Source: Candidatus Electronema nielsenii
Lineage (GTDB): Bacteria; Desulfobacterota; Desulfobulbia; Desulfobulbales; Desulfobulbaceae
Direction of reading: 5' to 3'
Assembly: GCA_026122915.1 (NCBI GenBank)
Contig: JAGIXO010000025.1
Location: 1-18,733, forward strand
Length of the DNA stretch: 18,733 nucleotides
Shown here: positions 6,981 to 15,090 of the stretch, one piece after another
Numbering within the stretch: position 1 is the first letter of the stretch
Layout of the letters: each line of letters opens with the position of its first letter
Notes under the pieces: model-generated
What the model was told of the DNA's origin: nothing
What the model saw: only the letters and a program-made list of their open reading frames with translations
Database searches by the model: none
Position numbers and translations under genes: made by a program

Positions 6981-7047
6981 TTGAAAAACGTTGCAAAGCT
7001 GCCGCACTGCCCGTACTATTTCAGATAGACGGCAGCACCTTTTTCAA
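6981..7047 (+). promoter_or_regulatory. Nested hairpin with T-run in the pfkA leader, possible attenuator
   Basis: An inner 7-bp stem (GCTGCCG at 6998-7004, CGGCAGC at 7030-7036) is enclosed by an 8-bp A/T stem (TTGAAAAA at 6981-6988, TTTTTCAA at 7040-7047). The T-run follows the GC stem by 3 nt, as in an intrinsic terminator, and lies 22 nt before the pfkA start. The 25-nt inner loop is longer than usual. The whole may act as a transcription attenuator or a protective 5' stem. Confidence 0.4.
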
Positions 7048-7068
7048 CAACAACAGACAGGATCAACC

Positions 7069-8160
7069 ATGCGCAAGATAGTAATTTCCACCGGCGGCGG
7101 CGATGCGCCCGGCCTGAATGCGGTTATTTTTGCAGTCGTGAAATCAGCCTCTCGACTTGGCTGGGAGGTTTATGGTAGCAAACACGGTTACAAGGGTTTT
7201 CTTGACCCAGACGAACTGGTACGCCTAACCCCGGATGACGTGGAAGGCATTACCCCCATCGGCGGCACCATTCTTGGCACCACCAACAAGGGTAATCCCT
7301 TTGCCATGCCAGTGCCAAATTTGGCGGGTGAGGTGCAGATTGTTGATGTTTCCGAGCGGGTTATGGCCAGCTTTCGGCGGATGGGTTTCGATTGCCACAT
7401 CGCTATCGGCGGCGACGGCAGCTTGGACATAGCTCATCGTTTTGCTTTGATGGGAATGCCGGTGATCGGCGTACCTAAGACCATTGATAACGATTTAGAG
7501 GCCACTGACCGCACTTTTGGCTTTGACACCGCTGTTTCCACCGCCACCGAAGCCCTCGACAAACTGCATTCTACCGCTAAGTCGCACGACCGAGTGATGG
7601 TGGTGGAGGTCATGGGCCGTGAATCCGGCTGGATTGCCCTTTATTCTGGCATTTCCGGCGGTGCAGACGTAATTTTGTTGCCAGAAATTCCCTTTGATAT
7701 GGAAGCAGTTTGCCGCAAAATCACTGAGAATGAGCTGCACGGCAAGCATTATTCCATCGTGGTGGTGGCGGAAGGTGCCAAGGCCCAAGGCGGTCAGGTG
7801 ATGAACCGAGGCAAGGGTGAGGCCGGGCGGGCCGAGATGGTGCTGGGTGGTATTGGCGAATGGGTGGCTGAGGAAATTCGGCAGCGCATCGGCAAAGATA
7901 CCCGCTCCTTAGTGTTAGGCCATTTGCAGCGGGGCGGCTCGCCTACTACTTTTGACCGCCTACTGGCCCTTCGTTTCGGCGGAGCAGCTGTACGGATGGC
8001 TGAGGCTGGCCAGTTCGATCACATGGTGGCTTGGACACCGCCGACTATGTCTGCTGTGCCGCTTGAGGAGGCCATCCGCCGCCGCAAGCAAGTCGATCCG
8101 GCCAGCGACAAGGTGCTGACCGCTCGCTCCATCGGCATCTGCCTCGGCGACGGAGAGTAG
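7069..8160 (+). CDS. pfkA: 6-phosphofructokinase, group III (mixed-substrate type)
   Basis: Phosphorylates fructose 6-phosphate to the 1,6-bisphosphate in glycolysis. The ATG at 7069 is chosen because GGGDAPGLNA must lie near the N-terminus and CAGGA precedes it; an upstream in-frame ATG at 6991 lies in the hairpin region. The product is 363 aa. GGDGS (114-118) has Gly at the position equivalent to E. coli G104, usual for ATP enzymes. PKTIDND (136-142) has Lys at the position equivalent to G124, usual for pyrophosphate enzymes; D140 is the catalytic base. This Gly/Lys pair marks group III, whose members use ATP or pyrophosphate, so the donor cannot be read from sequence alone. The DNA glycosylase gene follows 3 bp after the stop. 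Confidence 0.93.
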   Translation: MRKIVISTGGGDAPGLNAVIFAVVKSASRLGWEVYGSKHGYKGFLDPDELVRLTPDDVEGITPIGGTILGTTNKGNPFAMPVPNLAGEVQIVDVSERVMASFRRMGFDCHIAIGGDGSLDIAHRFALMGMPVIGVPKTIDNDLEATDRTFGFDTAVSTATEALDKLHSTAKSHDRVMVVEVMGRESGWIALYSGISGGADVILLPEIPFDMEAVCRKITENELHGKHYSIVVVAEGAKAQGGQVMNRGKGEAGRAEMVLGGIGEWVAEEIRQRIGKDTRSLVLGHLQRGGSPTTFDRLLALRFGGAAVRMAEAGQFDHMVAWTPPTMSAVPLEEAIRRRKQVDPASDKVLTARSIGICLGDGE

Positions 8161-8163
8161 GCC

Positions 8164-8811
8164 GTGCGTACTTCAGCAGCTCTGCAAGAAATCTACGACC
8201 GGCTGCTGGCGCATTTTGGCCCGCAGCATTGGTGGCCCGGCGACAGTCCCTTTGAGGTGATGATAGGTGCTGTCCTTACCCAAAACACCAACTGGTGCAA
8301 CGTCGAGAAAGCGATTGCTAACCTAAAGGCGGCAGAGCTGCTTTCTCCGGCTGCCCTATCTGCCCTGCCGCTGGAGACTTTAGCTGAATATATCCGTCCG
8401 GCAGGGTATCATAATCTCAAGGCAGCTCGGCTAAAGAACTTGCTGGCCTTGATTGAGGAACAGGGCGGTGTGCAGGATTTACTGAATCAGCCGACTACCG
8501 CGCTGCGAGAGCTGCTGCTGGCAGTGAAAGGTATCGGACCAGAGACCGCTGATTCCATCGTCCTGTATGCGGCAAGCAAGCCTATCTTTGTTGTCGATAC
8601 CTATACCAGCCGCATTTTGATGCGCCACGGGCTGATTCCTGAAGATTCGGACTATTTCCAGATTCAGGATTTGTTTATGGATAATTTGGAAGAAGATGTG
8701 GCCTTATTCAACGAATATCACGCCCTGCTGGTCCGAGTGGGCAAAGAATTCTGCGGCAAGTCAAAACCAAAATGTGAGGACTGTCCGCTGAATAGATTAG
8801 GAAAGAGCTAA
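8164..8811 (+). CDS. Endonuclease III-family DNA glycosylase, MagIII-like
   Basis: A base-excision repair protein of the helix-hairpin-helix superfamily. The 215-aa product begins at GTG 8164, 3 bp after pfkA, with no alternative start needed. It shows the opening WWPGDSPFEVMIGAVLTQNT (23-42) typical of this subgroup, the hairpin KGIGPETADSI (122-132) and the catalytic Asp in VVDTYTSRIL (D145). The hairpin lacks the Lys that gives endonuclease III its AP-lyase activity (Glu stands in GPETA), so a monofunctional glycosylase is expected, as in Helicobacter MagIII, which removes 3-methyladenine. At the C-terminus only three cysteines remain of the 4Fe-4S motif (C197, C204, C207); the fourth is absent. 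Substrate is inferred, not shown. Confidence 0.85.
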   Translation: MRTSAALQEIYDRLLAHFGPQHWWPGDSPFEVMIGAVLTQNTNWCNVEKAIANLKAAELLSPAALSALPLETLAEYIRPAGYHNLKAARLKNLLALIEEQGGVQDLLNQPTTALRELLLAVKGIGPETADSIVLYAASKPIFVVDTYTSRILMRHGLIPEDSDYFQIQDLFMDNLEEDVALFNEYHALLVRVGKEFCGKSKPKCEDCPLNRLGKS

Positions 8812-8855
8812 ACTTTTAATCGCAAAGATACTCGTTGATAGTCATTGGGTTAGAC

Positions 8856-10589
8856 CTATTGACACACCCCGCAACGACGGCAGCGTGATGTGTCGCAGGG
8901 TGGAGTTGCTTCAGCCCGCAGAGCCTTTTCCAACTCGCGATGCAGATAGTCCTTTCTGATCCCTTGATCAAGCACTTCCCAGCAGAACAGCTCGTCCGCA
9001 GTTCTCGGTCGGATGGCGTACTGCCAAGCAGTCAGGCCGTGCGCCTTCATTGCCTGTTTGAAAGAAGATTTGCCCGTACCGATATCCAAAAGCACCGGAG
9101 CGATGCGGCGATCGGCGCGGGCAAAGACCGCTTGTGGTAGCACAGTTTCAGGCCGATCAGCTTTGAACTGGATATTATCTATCCCAGCGAGTGCGGTTTT
9201 GAGCTGCCTGATGGTGTTATTCAGTCGCAGCAGAGCGTTTTTTTCGCTTTGATCGCGCAACACCTCATCATCATTCAAGCCACCGAAAGAAAGATATTGG
9301 AAAGGTGTCCACGGTTTGGGGACAAAGCTGTTGACCGAAAGGACGATTTCGCAAACCCGTCCTTTTTTTCTACCGATAGGCAAAATGCAATCACGGACTT
9401 TGCGTACTAAGTCGGCCAGCTCGTCAAGGTCTTGCTGAGTTTCTGTGGGCAGGCCGATCATCACATACAACTTGAGAGTAAAAATGCCCGCCTCAGCCAA
9501 GGCCGCCGCCGCCGCAAGCAAATCTTCTTCGGCCAGTCCTTTGTTGATCACTTGGCGCAGCCGTTGCGAACAGCCGTCTGGGGCAATAGCCGCTGATTTC
9601 AACTGAGAGCGAGAGAGTAGCTCCAGAAGGCGCGGCGAAATTCGGTCAGCACGCAGGGAAGAAAAGGAGAGGGCGCAACCGGTTTCGGTCAAGAAGGCGG
9701 CGATCTGATCCAGCGTCGCCGAATCAGCCATTTCCATGCCGAGCAAACCAGCGCGATCAACGCCGTTAGGCCGCTCGGCTAAACCGGCTAAAATCGCATC
9801 CGCATCCCAAAGCCGGGGCGGACGATAGATGAATCCAGCGGCGCAGAAGCGGCAACCACGGCTACAGCCACGGCCCAGCTCGGTCATGTACATACCCAGT
9901 TCCGCTTCCGGCGAGAGCAGCTCAGAATGCGCGGCCCGGTCAGTGGTTTGCAGCACGGCTCGGCGCACCCGCTGGGGTAAGCCAGAAGCAACAGTGATAT
10001 CCAACACCCGCCCGTCGTCGTCATCATAACGAAAGCTGTAACCACTCGGCACATAACAACCGGGAATCGTTGCGCCAATACGGTGCAGTAATTCTTGCCG
10101 GTTGCTGGTCGTAGCGAGTTCAGTCAGCAGCTGCGGTAAAACCGCTTCAGCCTCACCGATCACCATTAAATCGGCAAAGCGAGCCAGCGGTTCTGGATTC
10201 ATGAACACTCCAACTCCACCCAAAATGACGAGTGGGTTTCCGGCAGTAACCAAGTTGCTGCGGTCAGCAGCATAAGGCGCAATTCCTCCCGCAGCGAGCA
10301 TGGCAGCCAAGCGGGGATAATCTTGCTCAAAGCTGATTGAGCCAAAAATCAGGGGGAAATCGGAGAGAAGACGGTCGGATTCCAGCGAGCGGAACGGCTC
10401 CTCTCGCCGCGGATAGACGAAGCGTTCGCAGACAAGATGATCAAAGCGGTTCAGCAAGCGATAAACGAGCTGAAAGCCGAGATTGGAGACTGCTAAAGGA
10501 TAGGTGTTGGGATAAAGCAGGGCCGCAGGCAGGCGACCCTTCCATTTTTTGCGGACTGTGCCAGTCTCCGCTGCCAGCAGGGGATGCAA
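8856..10589 (-). CDS. B12-binding-type radical SAM protein, function unknown
   Basis: A 577-aa protein of the radical SAM superfamily resembling the TIGR03960-type proteins. Residues about 20-160 form an alpha/beta domain like a cobalamin-binding fold (LVILGGVGVFMNPEPLA, ADLMVIGEAE). The radical SAM core follows, with the cluster motif CSRGCRFC (C242, C246, C249; CxxxCxxC) and the downstream FTLKLYVMIGLPTET strand. A C-terminal part ends in CDTSRCRRCGVC, a C-x4-C-x2-C-x2-C set that could bind a second iron-sulfur cluster or zinc. The DUF2344 partner domain sometimes attached to such proteins is absent. The TTG start at 10589 is the first possible codon after an in-frame stop, but it has no clear ribosome-binding site and follows a T-run directly. 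It lies 30 nt after ftsZ. Substrate unknown. Confidence 0.85.
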   Translation of the reverse strand: MHPLLAAETGTVRKKWKGRLPAALLYPNTYPLAVSNLGFQLVYRLLNRFDHLVCERFVYPRREEPFRSLESDRLLSDFPLIFGSISFEQDYPRLAAMLAAGGIAPYAADRSNLVTAGNPLVILGGVGVFMNPEPLARFADLMVIGEAEAVLPQLLTELATTSNRQELLHRIGATIPGCYVPSGYSFRYDDDDGRVLDITVASGLPQRVRRAVLQTTDRAAHSELLSPEAELGMYMTELGRGCSRGCRFCAAGFIYRPPRLWDADAILAGLAERPNGVDRAGLLGMEMADSATLDQIAAFLTETGCALSFSSLRADRISPRLLELLSRSQLKSAAIAPDGCSQRLRQVINKGLAEEDLLAAAAALAEAGIFTLKLYVMIGLPTETQQDLDELADLVRKVRDCILPIGRKKGRVCEIVLSVNSFVPKPWTPFQYLSFGGLNDDEVLRDQSEKNALLRLNNTIRQLKTALAGIDNIQFKADRPETVLPQAVFARADRRIAPVLLDIGTGKSSFKQAMKAHGLTAWQYAIRPRTADELFCWEVLDQGIRKDYLHRELEKALRAEATPPCDTSRCRRCGVCQ

Positions 10590-10620
10590 GAAAAAACCGC
10601 TGAATCAGCCGACTGCGGCT
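10590..10620 (-). terminator. Candidate terminator after ftsZ
   Basis: Directly after the ftsZ stop, read leftward, CCGC (10618-10615) can pair with GCGG (10600-10597) around a 14-nt loop, extended by two weaker pairs. Six T residues follow (10596-10591). The stem is short, so efficiency may be modest. It lies between ftsZ and the radical SAM gene and touches the proposed TTG start. Confidence 0.4.
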
Positions 10621-11819
10621 CAGTTGGATTTTTTGCGAATGTAGGCCGGCTCGTCCCACTCAGCCAGATCGTTTTGATCGTCAAAGACGGGCGTGGGCAT
10701 AGGCCGGATGCCTTTCGGCACGGGATTAGGCCGAGCAAAGCTCACAGCGCGATGTTCCGGCTCTTGGAGAATGCGCTCCGGCTCTGCTGCTGATTGCTGT
10801 TTGAGGTTCTTGCGGCCAGCTCGCCCCACTGCATCTAACTCGGAGATGGTCTCCCCTTCCTCGCGCCGAGAAATGCCGGTAGCGATCACCGTCACTCGCA
10901 GCTCGTCGCCCATGTTTTCGTCGAAAAGCGCACCGATGATGATATTGGCATCTTCGTGCGCCTTATCCTGAATTAAGGCAGAAGCCTCCATGAACTCGTT
11001 CATGGTCATGGTGCTGGTGGCGGAGATGTTGATCAGAATACCGAGTGCACCGTCGATGCCCACATCTTCCAGCAACTGGTTGTCGATGGCCCGTTTAGCG
11101 GCCTCAGCAGCACGATTTTCGCCGGAAGCGGAGCCAGAACCCATGATTGCCGGGCCGACTTCTTTCATGACCGTTTTGAGGTCGGCAAAGTCAACGTTGA
11201 TATGACCAGGCAGATTAATCAGGTCGGTGATACCCTTGACCGCTTGCAGAAGGACATCATCCACCATCTTCATCATCTCCACCATCGTGGAGTTTTTCTG
11301 CATCAGGCCGAGCAGCCGGTCGTTTGGCACGGTGATGATAGTGTCTGCGTTCTTCTTCAGCTCTTCCCAGCCCGCTTCAGCGTTGCGCATCCGCTTCTTG
11401 GCTTCAAAATAAAAGGGCTTAGTGACAACTGCAACGGTCAACGCGCCTTTTCCCTTGGCAAGTCCAGCAATTACCGGTGCAGCTCCAGTACCTGTGCCAC
11501 CACCAAGACCAGCGGTAACAAAGACCATATCTGCATCCTCGATGGCGTTGCTCAGGTCTTCCAAACTTTCTTCGGCAGCCCTCCTGCCCATCTCAGGATC
11601 AGCACCTGCGCCCATGCCTTTGGTCACGGTTGGCCCCAGCTGAATACGGATGTCCGCCCTTGATTTTTCCAGAGCCTGCATGTCCGTATTGGCAACAATG
11701 AACTGTACTCCGGCTAACCGGTGTTCCACCATCGTGTTGATGGCATTACCGCCGCCGCCGCCGACTCCGATCACTTTGATCGTCGCTACTGCCTTTTCTT
11801 CTGCCATTCTGTATGACAT
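10620..11819 (-). CDS. ftsZ: Cell division protein FtsZ
   Basis: The tubulin-like GTPase that polymerises into the Z-ring at midcell. The start at 11819 (MSYRMAEEKA) is chosen because AGGGG lies 6 nt upstream; an in-frame ATG at 11852 would add 11 residues atypical of the family. The 399-aa product has the usual order: GVGGGGGNA near residue 18, the tubulin signature GGGTGTG (106-112), the PNDRLL segment, the T7 synergy loop NVDFADLKTVM, a variable linker, and a C-terminal peptide EWDEPAYIRKK that should bind FtsA. It sits 86 bp downstream of ftsA in the same direction. Confidence 0.97.
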   Translation of the reverse strand: MSYRMAEEKAVATIKVIGVGGGGGNAINTMVEHRLAGVQFIVANTDMQALEKSRADIRIQLGPTVTKGMGAGADPEMGRRAAEESLEDLSNAIEDADMVFVTAGLGGGTGTGAAPVIAGLAKGKGALTVAVVTKPFYFEAKKRMRNAEAGWEELKKNADTIITVPNDRLLGLMQKNSTMVEMMKMVDDVLLQAVKGITDLINLPGHINVDFADLKTVMKEVGPAIMGSGSASGENRAAEAAKRAIDNQLLEDVGIDGALGILINISATSTMTMNEFMEASALIQDKAHEDANIIIGALFDENMGDELRVTVIATGISRREEGETISELDAVGRAGRKNLKQQSAAEPERILQEPEHRAVSFARPNPVPKGIRPMPTPVFDDQNDLAEWDEPAYIRKKSN

Positions 11820-11849
11820 GCCATTCCCCTCAAGCCTTTTCCGCTGCAT

Positions 11850-11864
11850 CAATGAAATTCATTG
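11850..11864. repeat. 15-bp palindrome between ftsA and ftsZ
   Basis: CAATGAA and TTCATTG flank a single central A, giving a near-perfect palindrome in the 86-bp ftsA-ftsZ spacer, about 30 nt before the chosen ftsZ start. With a one-base centre it cannot form a good RNA hairpin, so if it is meaningful it would be a binding site for a dimeric regulator. The upstream alternative ftsZ ATG lies inside it. Confidence 0.3.
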
Positions 11865-11905
11865 TACCGCTACTCCGCTTGCCGCTCAATTCTTTTTCAG
11901 ATTTT

Positions 11906-13180
11906 CTAAATAATATTTTTCAGAAAATTTTTCAGCTTGCTGACCACATTTCCGCTCTCCGCAGGCTGAATGCTGCGAGCCGTGCTACCGTACAGCACTA
12001 ATCCGACCGCTGTAGTACACCGAGGTGATTCAATATCCTCTACTCTGCCACCCACACCCTGCGGGCAGCTAATCCGCACTGGCATGTCAAAAATTTGTTC
12101 GGCCAGATCAACAATATTGGCTAACAGGGCGGTGCCGCCGGTGATAACCATGCCCGCGTTGATCCGATTTCGGTAGCCTGAGCCACAAATTTTTTTGTTC
12201 ACTACCTGTAAAATTTCCTCAATCCGAGCTTCTAAGATTTCCACCAGCACTTTTTGGGAAACCTTGCGAGCCTTGCGGTCGCCCACCGTCGGCACTTCAA
12301 TAATGTGATTTTCCTTGATCAACGAAGAAACTGCGGCCCCATAGCGATATTTAAGCATTTCCGCCTCTTGGAGCGGAGTACGCAGACCAACCGAGAGATC
12401 ATTGGTCAAATTGTTGCCGCCTAAGGCCAACTCCCACGTATATTTGATCGTGCCGTTGCAGAACACAGCTAAGTCGCTGGTGCCACCGCCAATATCCAAA
12501 AGAGCCACGCCCAGTTCCATTTCGTCCGGGGTCAGCACAGCTTTAGACGAAGCCACTGACTCCAGCACTACTTCGGTTACGTTCAGCCCCGCCCGGTTGC
12601 AGCTGGTGATCAGATTATGCAACGAAGTGATATCAGCAGTGACAATATGCACATTGGTAGCTAAACGCACTCCAGTCATACCGAGCGGATTCTGAATACC
12701 GGTGTGATCATCGACCATGTATTCCTGCGGCAAAACGTGAATGATCTGCTGGTTGTCCGAGACCTTGACGGTTTGCGCGGCTTGAATGACCGCGTCGATT
12801 TCCCGCTGGCGGATTTGCTGGTTATTAATGGCAATGATACCAGGGGAGTTAAAGCCCTTGACATGCGTACCGGCAATGCCCACATACACGGATTCAATAT
12901 CGCAACCCGCCATGTCTGAGGCACTGTCGATGGCTTGACGAATAGCTCTAACCGTCGATTCAATGTTGACCACCACGCCTTTTTTCATGCCTGACGAGGC
13001 TGCGGTACCCACGCCGATGATGTTCAGACAGCCGTCAGGAAAGACTTCGCCAATCACCGCGCAAATTTTAGTGGTACCAATATCTAACCCGGCAACCAGC
13101 TCACCCGAACCGGCCTCACGAACCGGCTTAATTTCTCCGGTATCCTCAGGCATCACTTCTTTTATATCCAGCTCTTCCAT
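11906..13180 (-). CDS. ftsA: Cell division protein FtsA
   Basis: An actin-like ATPase that tethers FtsZ filaments to the inner membrane and recruits later divisome proteins. The 424-aa protein shows the phosphate-1 motif AGLDIGTTK (30-38), the inserted 1C domain typical of FtsA, the phosphate-2 motif LLDIGGGTSDLAVF, the adenosine motif MVITGGTALL and a C-terminal amphipathic helix (VVSKLKNFLKNII) as membrane-targeting tail. A 25-residue acidic extension precedes the first strand. The ATG at 13180 has GGAG 7 nt upstream and follows ftsQ by 12 nt. Confidence 0.97.
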   Translation of the reverse strand: MEELDIKEVMPEDTGEIKPVREAGSGELVAGLDIGTTKICAVIGEVFPDGCLNIIGVGTAASSGMKKGVVVNIESTVRAIRQAIDSASDMAGCDIESVYVGIAGTHVKGFNSPGIIAINNQQIRQREIDAVIQAAQTVKVSDNQQIIHVLPQEYMVDDHTGIQNPLGMTGVRLATNVHIVTADITSLHNLITSCNRAGLNVTEVVLESVASSKAVLTPDEMELGVALLDIGGGTSDLAVFCNGTIKYTWELALGGNNLTNDLSVGLRTPLQEAEMLKYRYGAAVSSLIKENHIIEVPTVGDRKARKVSQKVLVEILEARIEEILQVVNKKICGSGYRNRINAGMVITGGTALLANIVDLAEQIFDMPVRISCPQGVGGRVEDIESPRCTTAVGLVLYGSTARSIQPAESGNVVSKLKNFLKNII

Positions 13181-13192
13181 TACACACTCCGC

Positions 13193-14152
13193 CTACGGTT
13201 TCAGACTGGCCACCAGAATGCGGTCAGTCTGATAATCCATGCGAATTTCTCTGATATATTCAATCTTCTCTTTGCGATACAACCGCTCAAGTAGTCTGAC
13301 GAGCTGATAATATCTGATTTTAATCTTACCATATCCTATATAAATAGGAAAGGGGCGTTCCGCAAGATATACAATAATTCCCTTGTCCCTGTCCCGGCTT
13401 ATTTGAATTTCTGACAAAGCCTGCATGGGCAGAATGGGATTGCCTTGAGCGGCCAAACGGAGAAATTGCACTGCATCTGCCGCTACACCTTCAGAAAGAT
13501 TGAATCCTCTCGGTTCTTCAGGCAAATGCATACCAGTGATCACTGGAAAATCAATATCCTGACCCGATTCAACCGGAGCAAAAATCGTACCGCCTTGATC
13601 CACATAATATAAACTTTGGTTGCCGCTTCCTTCTCTATTGACCAGAGCCAAAGGCCGCCGTTCCTGTACCTGAATGTGGAGGCTGTCCGGCCACGAACGC
13701 CGGATACTGACTTGATCAATCCAAGGATGGCTGCGGATGCGCTGTTCTGTTTCCGGTAAATTAAAGCCAAGCAACGGCATTCCCTGCCGAATGTCAGCCA
13801 ATGCCAGCACTTGCTCTTCACGCACGGTGCGGCAGCCTTGCACCGTGATTTGTCGTACCTGAAAAGCACCAGAATTCTCTAAAGCCTGATAGCCACGTAG
13901 CCCGGTCACAACCAGCAGTACCGCCAGCAGCCCGGCCAGCAGAGCTGTCTTGGACAGATGCAGAAGTTGGGCCGCTTCTTGGCTGCTGGTGGCTGCATCT
14001 TTTCGATACGGGCCGTTATTGACCGACGGCGCAGACCATCTTGAACCCGCAATGGCGGCGCGGAAGCTACGAAAGGTGTTTGAATGTCCGGGGCGGTGCT
14101 GCCGGTATCGTTTCCTCTTTGAGCCAACTAACGGACTTTGTGAGTATATCAC
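13193..14152 (-). CDS. ftsQ: Cell division protein FtsQ (DivIB family)
   Basis: A bitopic inner-membrane divisome protein linking cytoplasmic and periplasmic division proteins. The 319-aa product has a long basic cytoplasmic N-terminus (1-66), one membrane helix (about 67-86), a POTRA domain (about 97-165: FQVRQITVQGCRTV to IQVQERRPLA) and the FtsQ beta domain to the end. The N-terminal tail is long for the family; later starts are possible. The GTG start overlaps the murB stop as GTGA, so translation is probably coupled. It lacks the ddl gene often placed between murB and ftsQ. Confidence 0.92.
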   Translation of the reverse strand: MIYSQSPLVGSKRKRYRQHRPGHSNTFRSFRAAIAGSRWSAPSVNNGPYRKDAATSSQEAAQLLHLSKTALLAGLLAVLLVVTGLRGYQALENSGAFQVRQITVQGCRTVREEQVLALADIRQGMPLLGFNLPETEQRIRSHPWIDQVSIRRSWPDSLHIQVQERRPLALVNREGSGNQSLYYVDQGGTIFAPVESGQDIDFPVITGMHLPEEPRGFNLSEGVAADAVQFLRLAAQGNPILPMQALSEIQISRDRDKGIIVYLAERPFPIYIGYGKIKIRYYQLVRLLERLYRKEKIEYIREIRMDYQTDRILVASLKP

Positions 14153-15090
14153 GGAGAATCATTTTCCTGAATGATTCGTACTTCCGGCTCCAGCTTAACC
14201 GCGAACTGGGCAAAAACTGCTGCCTGCACCTGCTTCATGAGGGTTAAAATATCCGTTGCTGATGCGCCGCCGGTGTTGACGAGAAAATTGGCATGAACCG
14301 GCGAAATCATCGCTGCGCCGCAGCTCGCGCCTTTCAGCCCGGCAGCCTCAATCAGCCGACCAGCAAAATCACCGGGGGGATTTTTGAAAAAGGAGCCTGC
14401 TGAGGCGACACCCGCTGGCTGCTTGCCTTTTCTTCGCTCTACGTAGGCGGCGCAACGGCTGCGGATATCTTCCTCGCGGTCAGGACTCAGGCCGAACCAC
14501 GCCGCTGTGATGACTGCGCTGCTGATTTCACCGTCAGCAAGGGCCAAATTGCGGTAGCTCAAGCGCAGCTCCGCAGATGAAATGTGCCGGATATTTCCCT
14601 GGTTGTCAACACGTTCTATTGCCAAAAGCCGCTCGCCGACCTCACAGCCCCACGCTCCGGCGTTCATTCGCACCGCACCGCCGACTGAGCCGGGTATGCC
14701 AACTAAGAATTCTAATCCGGCCAAGCCCTGCCCGCTGCACCAAGAGACCAATTTACCCAAGGCACAACCTGCTCCAACTTTGATTATCGTTGCAATTTCG
14801 TTGCGCTCTTGCAGTGCTATTGTGTTGAATTCGCCCTTGAGCCGGATGATTGCGCCGGAATAACCGCTGTCCACCACGAGCAGATTGGAACCCCGCCCGA
14901 CAATAAGAAATTTAATTTCTTCCTCAGCCAGCAAAGCGAGAACACGGCGCAATTCTTCCAGATTCGCCACCTCGATCAGCGCGGCTGTCTTGCCGCCTGC
15001 TCGCAAGGTGCAGTATTCAGCCATTGGCGCGTCGAAGCGAAGTTCAGCCAAGCCTGCTGCCGCCAGTCGTCCGCGCTGCCGCTCGTTCAT
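14149..15090 (-). CDS. murB: UDP-N-acetylenolpyruvoylglucosamine reductase
   Basis: A cytoplasmic FAD enzyme that reduces enolpyruvyl-UDP-GlcNAc to UDP-MurNAc. The 313-aa length fits the shorter (type II) MurB. Seen motifs are GRGSNLLV (65-72) and IPGSVGGAVRMNAGAWG (132-148) of the FAD domain, R180 in LSYRN, the proton-donor Ser in AGSFFKNP (S233), HANFLVN (266-272) and the catalytic Glu in LEPEVRII (E302). The ATG overlaps the murC stop as ATGA. Confidence 0.96.
   Translation of the reverse strand: MNERQRGRLAAAGLAELRFDAPMAEYCTLRAGGKTAALIEVANLEELRRVLALLAEEEIKFLIVGRGSNLLVVDSGYSGAIIRLKGEFNTIALQERNEIATIIKVGAGCALGKLVSWCSGQGLAGLEFLVGIPGSVGGAVRMNAGAWGCEVGERLLAIERVDNQGNIRHISSAELRLSYRNLALADGEISSAVITAAWFGLSPDREEDIRSRCAAYVERRKGKQPAGVASAGSFFKNPPGDFAGRLIEAAGLKGASCGAAMISPVHANFLVNTGGASATDILTLMKQVQAAVFAQFAVKLEPEVRIIQENDSP

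Larger units (their letters stand above)
6665..7068. other. 404-bp spacer between rpe and pfkA with several hairpins
   Basis: This is the only stretch over 300 bp without a confident gene. It must hold the promoters for the rpe operon (leftward) and the pfkA operon (rightward). Reading left to right it contains a long imperfect inverted repeat (6743-6774), a 9-bp GC-rich stem (6810-6840), a consensus ribosome-binding site with a possible 28-codon ORF (6857-6943), A/T-rich DNA with TGCTATTAAT (6935-6944), which resembles an extended -10, and a nested hairpin ending in a T-run just before pfkA (6981-7047). I recognise no known riboswitch class. Confidence 0.5.

Noticed and set aside
6963..7028. 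21-codon ORF ending in the pfkA leader hairpin, a possible leader peptide
   Set aside because: Its AGGAG touches the ATG with no spacing, so it could not serve as a ribosome-binding site.
11202..11663. 153-codon plus-strand ORF opposite ftsZ
   Set aside because: Antisense shadow; His-rich and low-complexity as expected from the reverse frame of a conserved gene.
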